DNA of 64,000 nt from Cyanophora paradoxa (Eukaryota > Glaucocystophyceae > Cyanophorales > Cyanophoraceae), in assembly GCA_004431415.1 (NCBI GenBank), contig QPMI01000056.1:62001-126000 (forward strand). Direction: 5' to 3'. A program made the position numbers and the translations under genes. Position 1 is the stretch's first letter, and every line of letters begins with the position of its first letter. The notes beneath the pieces are model-generated. The model was not told the DNA's origin. It saw only the letters and a list, made by a program, of their open reading frames with translations, and searched no databases. Positions 57,924 to 64,000 of this stretch are shown one piece after another.

Positions 57924-60741
57924 CTAGGAGAGCACGACAGAGGCGCCGCCCTCGACCAGGAGCGAGCCGCCGCGCAGGAGCAGCCGCGAGACGCGGGGCG
58001 CCAGCGACGCGCCCTGCACGCGCACTCGAAAGTCAGGCGCGGCTTAATTGTATACGAGAAAGGAAGTAATCTAAAGGAGCCTACTTAATTGAGGACGGCC
58101 CTGGTGAAATTGGCATTTGTAGATGTTATCAAGTTATCATAGTATAGCCGAAGAGGCGCGGGCGTAGATTAGACGCGGGGCGCCAAGGACGCGCCCTGTA
58201 TGCGCACGCGCACGCCGCACTCGCGAGTCAGCCTGGCAGGCTGGCAGGCCGGCAGGCACGGCTTCGACAGCGAGAGCTTAGTTTTAGATGAAAGGGGTTT
58301 AAAATTGCATGTATCGGAGCATATATATTTAAGATGCGGGGGTCGCGCGAGATATGTTAAAAAGCTAATATAAATTGAACGTATCAAAGCCAGGTATATA
58401 CCGGCATATATATAGGACGCCAATAACGCGCCCTGCATGCGCTCGCCGCGCTATAGGAGAAAGGAGATAGTCTAAAGGAGCTTATGAAAGGGAGACCCCG
58501 GTGAAAATTGTATCAGTGGATATTCAATGATTTATCAAAGCTTAAGAGGCGCGGGCGTAGATTATATATCAACATCAACGAGCGCACGGTCGCGATACGG
58601 AGGAGGCGCCCGGCGGTGGGCGCGGCCACCGGCTTGGTCGATACGAAGAGGTCGCCCGTGCCCTCGTCCCATGCCGCGCTCTCTGCCAGGTGCGCGCACG
58701 CGCGGGTCAGCTCGCGATCGTGTCGATAAGTCTAACGTGGCTTTGTCTGATTATTAGCTTGCTTGCAATCGCTCGCTTAGCTTGCTAAAATACATGATCG
58801 CTTTTAGTTAGTTAGTTAATTAGTTAGTTAGCTAGCTAGAACACGTCGGCCTAGTCTCATTATAGTTACTGCTCCCATTCGGCGCACGGGGCGTGTTCAG
58901 GCAGGCGTCGGTCCCCGTCCCGACGAGCAGCGAGGCGTTCAGGCACCCCGCGACCGTCACGACCTCCAGCCTCTGCGGAATGAAATTTCAGAGAGTTTCG
59001 GAAGTGAAATTTCAGATGTAGGGGGGGGGGTTGGAGCCTTGGGGGGTACCTTGAGGTCGAGCGCGCGCAGAGACGGCACCCCGCTACCCCCGTCCGTCAC
59101 GAGCTGTACCCCCCTGGTTCGGCGAGGTCGGGGGTCGGGACGAGGGCGGGGTACCAGGTAATCGACCCCCGGGAGGTACTTGATGAACTGAACGCGGGGC
59201 GGGGTCAGGGGTACACGTATGTTGAGGGGTACGCGAAAGCGCCCACCATGGGAAGCTCGAACAAAGCGGAGGCGCAGGGGCCGTCGACGTACCCGTACGA
59301 CGTGACGGTCCCGCTCAGCGCCCTGCGGAACGATGGCTGCTCAGCGCCCTGTACCCCCCCGCCCGGCATTCAAATTTCAATTCCGTACCCGCAGAGGTGG
59401 AAGGGCCCGGCGCGCGTCGCCAAATCGATGTACCGGACCACGTTCCGATTCCCCGCCGCGTCCCCAGACTGTCGCCGGGAGGAGGAAAGGGGGCGGGGGG
59501 TGAGCAGGGGTACCCGGGGTGGGAGGGCGGGGTACCGCGATGTAGAGCCGGTCGCGGGAGGTGTCGACGGCGATACCCGTCCAGTCGTGGGACTGGGGTA
59601 GGACCTTCACGGCGGGCCCGCCCGCCATGGGGGCCTGCGCGGCGGCACTTCTGGGCGACTGGATGGATGAAGGGGAGAAACTTGGGGGGGTACCACGAAC
59701 AGGCCCGCATCGGCGCCGACCCACAGCTGCCTGCACGGCTTGGGCTCGGAAGGGTAGGGGGAGAAGGCAGGTGGGCAGGCAGGGGGGGGGGGGGGGGGGG
59801 GAGTGTTCTTGGGGGTACCGCACCCGCGGGACTCGTCCAATGCGATGGCGAAGACCGAGGTTCCGTTCACGGCCGCCACCTGAGAGGGAGGGGGGTACGT
59901 CGGCGCTCGGGGCCGGCGGGAATCGCAAGGGGGGGTACCTCGAAGATGGAGGAGGGATCGTGGAGGGAGACCCGCAGGACCTAAGGACGGGCGGCGCGGC
60001 TCGGGCGCGGGGGGGCGGGGGGGGGGGGGGGGGCGGGAGGGGGGGGGAGGGGGCGGGGGGTAAAGGATCATAGAACGGACCTTGTACCCCGAGTTGGTGG
60101 TGACGTACCTATCCCCGGGGCGTGGGCGGGGATTGGGGGGCGGGGAACCGCAGCAGGGGCGCCCGGGTACGGGAAAACAGCGCACAGGTTGTTGCAGGCG
60201 GAGTCTACGGCCAGCCCGAGGTTGTAGTAGTACGTCAGGGGCCAGGCGCCGAGATCCACGACGAGGGAAACGGTGTACGGGGGGCTCGTCGTCACCCTCC
60301 GCACCGTGTTGAGCGAGTCCTGCGTGAAGTAGACGTACCCGTCGCAGTACGCCATGTCCTGCGCGAGCGGGCGGCCGCGGGGCGCGCGGCCGCGGTCGCC
60401 GTCAGACATCGATCGGGGCCACGCGGCGGGCGCGGGCGCGGGCGCCGCGGCCGCGGCCGCGGGACGCACGAAGAGACCGGAGAAGCTGGAGGCGGTCCCT
60501 ACGGCAGCGAAAGGCGACGCCACTCAGCGAGATCCGACGCGAAGCAGCGATATCGATCGCAGCGGCCGGGGGCCCACGTGCCTACGCCGTCCTGATCAAG
60601 TGGCGTCCCGGCATCGCTGCCGGCGATGACTTCGACGGGCGGCGGGGGCAGGAACGGGACGACTGTAGCCGCCGCGCTAAGCTGCACGAGCACGAGCAGC
60701 AGCAGCAGCGCCGCCGCGCTCGCGCTCGCGCTCCGCGCCAT
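57924..60741 (-). CDS. Secreted NHL-repeat (beta-propeller) protein
   Basis: The ATG at 60741 starts the signal peptide MARSASASAAALLLLLVLVQ. The first NHL-type strand set is VEVIAGSDAG-PLDQDGVGTASSFSGLF, after joining exons near 60570 and 60510. Further units are DMAYCDGYVYFTQDSLNTVR, NLGLAVDSACNN (60.2 kb), VLRVSLHDPSSIFE (59.96), VAAVNGTSVFAIALDES (59.85), RQLWVGADAGLFV (59.72), DWTGIAVDTSRDRLYIA (59.55), GNRNVVRYIDLATRAG (59.42), GTVTSYGYVDGPCASA (59.3), LVTDGGSGVPSLRALD (59.08), VTVAGCLNASLLVGTGTDAC (58.93) and WDEGTGDLFVSTKP (58.66). The last exon ends LVEGGASVVLS-stop. 'G...DG...A.F..P' and 'A.D...N.YIA' are the NHL signature. Such propellers bind protein or glycan partners outside the cell. 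No membrane helix follows, so it is probably secreted. Confidence 0.82.
57985..58570. repeat. Tandem duplication of an exon edge and intron in the NHL gene
   Basis: GGGGCGCCAGCGACGCGCCCTG (57995) recurs as GGGGCGCCAAGGACGCGCCCTG (58177) and AGGACGCCAATAACGCGCCCTG (58416). AGAAAGGA(A/G)(A)TA(A/G)TCTAAAGGAGC recurs at 58057 and 58456. AGAGGCGCGGGCGTAGATTA recurs at 58151 and 58544. Units are about 180-240 bp and diverged. They are copies of the last-exon start and the intron in front of it. Confidence 0.85.
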
Positions 60742-61095
60742 GGGCGACGTCAGCTCGCCAGCTGGCGGCCGGGCTCAGTTGCCAGAGTTGCTGACAGGAC
60801 GGCAACTCCCTTCGTACGCTGGAAACTCAAGCCGGAAACGCCGGAAACCCAAGCCGGCGCGGCGCCGCTCAAAAACGGCCGCTGGTAGCCGCGGGGCGGC
60901 TGCGGTTGCGCGTCCGTTCCACTGCTCAAGTCTTATACGCGGCGAACGAGCTGCAAAGAGGCCTGCGGAGGCTTTCGATACCGAGCCGAACTGGAGGACG
61001 GAGTTGGGGTACAAGCTTAAGGCAGGTCAAATGGGTACAGCTTTGGCGCGGTGTGCGCATGGGCTTACGAAGTTCTAAACAGTACTGGAGTAACG
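60742..61095. other. Intergenic spacer between two minus-strand genes
   Basis: This is the 3' flank of the methyltransferase gene and the likely promoter of the NHL gene. The plus strand carries an unremarkable open frame. I see no supported gene. Confidence 0.5.
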
Positions 61096-64000
61096 TTAAC
61101 TGGACCAGGCTTCGCATTCATCATGGGATTCATGGCATGCCACTGAGCCCGGCTGGCAGGCTGTGCGCGTGCGCGGCGGGCCCGCGGAGCTGGAAGATCT
61201 CCATGCTGCAGAAGAGCTCGAGAAGGGCGAGGATCGTCGGATTTGCAATTGCCAGTCGACGTCGACGTCGACGTCGCTATTGCAAGTGCTAGTGAGGCGA
61301 GGGCTCACAGCCGGTGGGGGGCGGGCGAGGGGAGTGGGGGAGCCGGCGGGGCGCCTGTACCCCCGGCGGGCCGCGGAAGGCTGCCTGCTGGGGCCACCCC
61401 GGGGGCGGCGAGGGGCGCGGGCCCGGCGGGCCCGGCGGGCCAGGGGCGCTGCCCAGAAGGCCCGGGCCCGGGCTGGGGCGCGGCGCGGGGGCGGGCGCAG
61501 GGGCGGTGGCGGGGGCGGGGGCGGGGCGGGCCGGGGGCCGGAGGCGGAGTAGGCGGAGGGGAGGGGCCGGGCCCGGTAGCCCCCGCCGGGCCGGTGGGCG
61601 GGGCGCGCGCCGGCCCGCCGGGCGGCCGCGTTCGACTCCAGGAGCCCCGCCAACGCCTCGCGCAGGTGCGGCTCCTGCGGGGCCACAAGTAAGCTGGAGA
61701 AACTAAGCTCGGAGGGGAGTAAGTAAAAGGCCGCATAGAAGGGACTGGAGTCAGATGCCTTCCAAAAACCCTAGATCTAGAGCTAGAGGCTCAGAGCAGG
61801 TCATTCTCGAGTATCACTAGTACCTCGATGGAATCATCAAGAGCGGCCGCTTCTGAGCCCTTCTGAAGGCTTTAAAGCTCGAGATATCAACAAATCGAAG
61901 CTGAAAGAAGGACCCCGATATGTTCCTAGAGTTTCCAGCTTCTTAAGCCTGCTGAAAGCCCTAGAAGCTTGAAGGCCTAATTAAACAAATCGAAGCTAAA
62001 AGAAGGACCTCGATGTGGTCGTCCTCGAGCTGGTTCCCGAGGGTGAGCCACCCCGGCCGCACGTTGTGCGCCCTCCCAAAGATCTCTGTGAAGGAGTACC
62101 CCCCTCAGAAGAGGAGAAGAGGAGAAGAGGGGGTACGCGCCGATCTTGGGGCAGTCGGGGTAGATGCGTTCGATCATGCTGTAGATCTCGTCGGGCTTGC
62201 GGCTCGTCTCCCGCACCTGTGTGCACGTGTACCCCCCTCGCGGCCTCAGAGAAGGCGGGACGGGGCTTGGGGGAGTGGGGGAGGGGGGGGTACGGCGCGC
62301 CTCAGCGACAATGACGTCGCAGTCGATGTTCCGGTGAATGGGCGGGTTGCCCTGCAGCCCAAATCGGATTGGCAGGGAAAAGGCAGGGGGATTTTCTTTA
62401 GTGTCCCGATTTTTAAACCCCACAATTCGAATTCTTAACGACCTGCACCTTTATGCCGACGAGGCAGTGCTCCTTGGAGTGGTTTAGCCAGTGGCCGGTG
62501 CGCCCCGTGCGGATGATCCGCTGCAGCTGGTTCGTCTTCACCTGCGCAGAACGGAGTACACCCCGTCACGAAGACCGAACGGAGTACCCCTCCCTCCGTT
62601 TTTTGTCCGGCGCACCCAGATGATCTCGTCGACGCGCCTGTACCCCCAGATGGACATGCACTCCCGGGCCAGCTCCATAGCCCGGCCCGTGACCCACCTG
62701 CAGAGAGGGGTACGCGTCGCTGCGGGGTTACGAGGTGCGCGCAGGGAGGGGGGTAAAGGCGCACAGAAAGAGCAGGCCATGCTCTGCGAGGCATTGGAGC
62801 TTGATACCCCGCATCTCGTCGTCCGTGAGGGTACCGTAAGGCAGCTGGGGGTACACGAAATGAGAAGAGAGTGGAAAAATGCGGGATCGCTGTACCCCAC
62901 CTCCATGTGGATGTCCCAGGGAGGGTCCGCCATAATCACCCCGAACTGGCCCACCGACTCCCAGGGGAAGCTCCGGACCTGTGGCGGGGGGTATGCGTCC
63001 TTCCGGGGCCGGCGGGGGTACGGGAAACGAACGTCGGCGTTGATCCACTGGGCGGGGCGGGCGCCCGCGAGGTGCCTCCCGACGACGGGGGCGGAAGGGG
63101 GGGACGAGGAGGAACCCGAGGGGCCCGTACCCCCGTCGCCGTTGTCCGGGTCCGGATCGACTTCGTAGTGCACGAACTGAATCGCTTCGTTCGCAGCCAA
63201 ATTCGGGACCGGGGAGGGGCGTACACGATCGCACTTTGCACGTCTTGACGTGGCGGCACGTGTCGAGGTACGAGCAGTCGCCTAGCGTCACCTGGGTACG
63301 AAATTCAGGGGCGGAGGGGGAGGGGAGGCTCTCGAACCGCGCACCTCGGTGTGGGAGTACAGGAGTTGCCGAAAATGGATCTGAGACGTGCGAAGGTCTC
63401 GCGAGGAGTGGGAAGGGGTACGCAAAAAGAAGGAAGGGCGCGCCTTCGGACAAGCCGAGTACGCGGCGCCCGAGGGGCCAGCCCCCGGCCCGTCCTCCTG
63501 CTAGACCTCAGGGGTACCGCCGGAGGCGCATTCGAAGGGGGAAGGGGGGTACGGCACCTGCCGCTGGCGCCGGACGCACTCCTGACGCGTGAGGTGGTGG
63601 CAGTACTCCTTCACGATACCCCCCGCGCTCCGCGAGCGCAGCTGCGCACCGGTCGGCGCGATCGGAACCGGCGAACGAAGTCACCTGAGTCCGGGAATCG
63701 GCGTACCCGGGCCAGGGCCTCCCTCTCTTTCACAGAGCGGGCGTTGAGGAGCTCGGCGATCTCCGCCCCGACGCGCCCCGCCTCCCGCGCCTGTTTCGAC
63801 CCCAATTTAAGTCAGGGGGGTACGCGATTTCTTTCCGTTCGGGAAGGGTACAGTGGACGCTCGCCTTGAAGGTGGAGTGCCCGAGCAGGCGCTGCAGCTC
63901 GGACGCAGGCTCGGCTGCGGGGGTACTCGGATTCGGAGCTGGGAGGAGGTCGAGGGGGGTACGCACCCTCCCGGGCGGTGGAGGAGGAGGCAAAGAGAGC
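61096..64000 (-). CDS. METTL3: METTL3/IME4-type mRNA N6-adenosine methyltransferase (5' partial)
   Basis: Catalytic subunit of the nuclear m6A writer (with a METTL14 partner), methylating adenosine in RNA from SAM. In-frame exons: 63859-63914, 63707-63790, 63558-63641 ([17 protein letters not shown]), 63345-63380 ([12 protein letters not shown]), 63235-63291 ([21 protein letters not shown]-like), 63033-63176 (FVHYEVD, QWINADV), 62901-62978 ([14 protein letters not shown] with catalytic DPPW), 62765-62844 ([11 protein letters not shown]), 62616-62697 ([21 protein letters not shown]), 62449-62541 ([20 protein letters not shown]), 62301-62351, 62141-62216 ([15 protein letters not shown]), 62009-62085 ([18 protein letters not shown]). 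A last exon, 61096-61673, would add a long Arg/Pro-rich tail starting [12 protein letters not shown]; that tail is less certain. All key core motifs are intact. Introns use GTGCG, GTGGGG and two GC donors (GAG|GCGCGCC at 62300, ATCG|GCGCG at 62140). The N terminus is outside the window. Confidence 0.94.

Noticed and set aside
62550-62620. Protein segment [14 protein letters not shown] as a METTL3 insertion
   Set aside because: It is bounded by TGG|GTGCGCC and GCGCAG|GTGAAG. Removing it restores the conserved [12 protein letters not shown] sequence, so it is an intron.

Overview
The window is nuclear DNA of a eukaryote, most likely a GC-rich unicellular alga. The genes are broken into many short exons separated by spliceosomal introns, often 40-100 bp long. 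One gene is a plant/algal-type bestrophin with a leader that looks plastid-bound. Others encode an m6A RNA methyltransferase, an SDF2-type MIR protein and large modular surface proteins. Many introns start GTGCG, GTACCCC or GCGCG (GC-AG) and carry GTACCCC blocks near both ends. A haptophyte or pelagophyte would fit, but the sequence alone does not fix the lineage. No rRNA, tRNA, CRISPR array or bacterial operon was found.

Layout. 1-4738 (+): 3' part of a gene built from at least five copies of an unrecognised domain. 6.2-6.75 kb (+): isolated exons for a membrane-helix pair. 8.05-11.29 kb (-): single-pass surface protein, divergent from SDF2 (+, 11.48-12.60 kb). 12.89-15.7 kb (-): TPR protein. 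16.73-22.20 kb (-): modular helical protein, weakly p25-alpha/TPPP-like, divergent from the bestrophin (+, 22.73-27.26 kb). 28.2-43.3 kb (-): about 15 kb that reads best as one giant REJ-GPS receptor; this block is more AT-rich and has conventional GTGAGT/GTAAG introns. 43.3-50.8 kb: gene-poor, with a TIR element, two GC-rich minisatellites and a broken copy of the bestrophin 3' end. 50.9-53.5 kb (-): probable membrane protein(s). 54-57.9 kb: AT-rich, repeat-laden intergenic DNA. 57.92-60.74 kb (-): secreted NHL-repeat protein. 61.1-64.0 kb (-): METTL3-like methyltransferase whose 5' end lies beyond the window.

The genes do not form an operon-like pathway. What they share is membrane and cell-surface biology: three or four putative surface proteins, one secreted beta-propeller protein, one anion channel and one ER quality-control protein, plus one RNA-modification enzyme. 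A recurring feature is local tandem duplication of exon edges and adjoining intron, seen at 16.0-16.7, 17.8-18.0, 28.7-30.3 and 58.0-58.5 kb.
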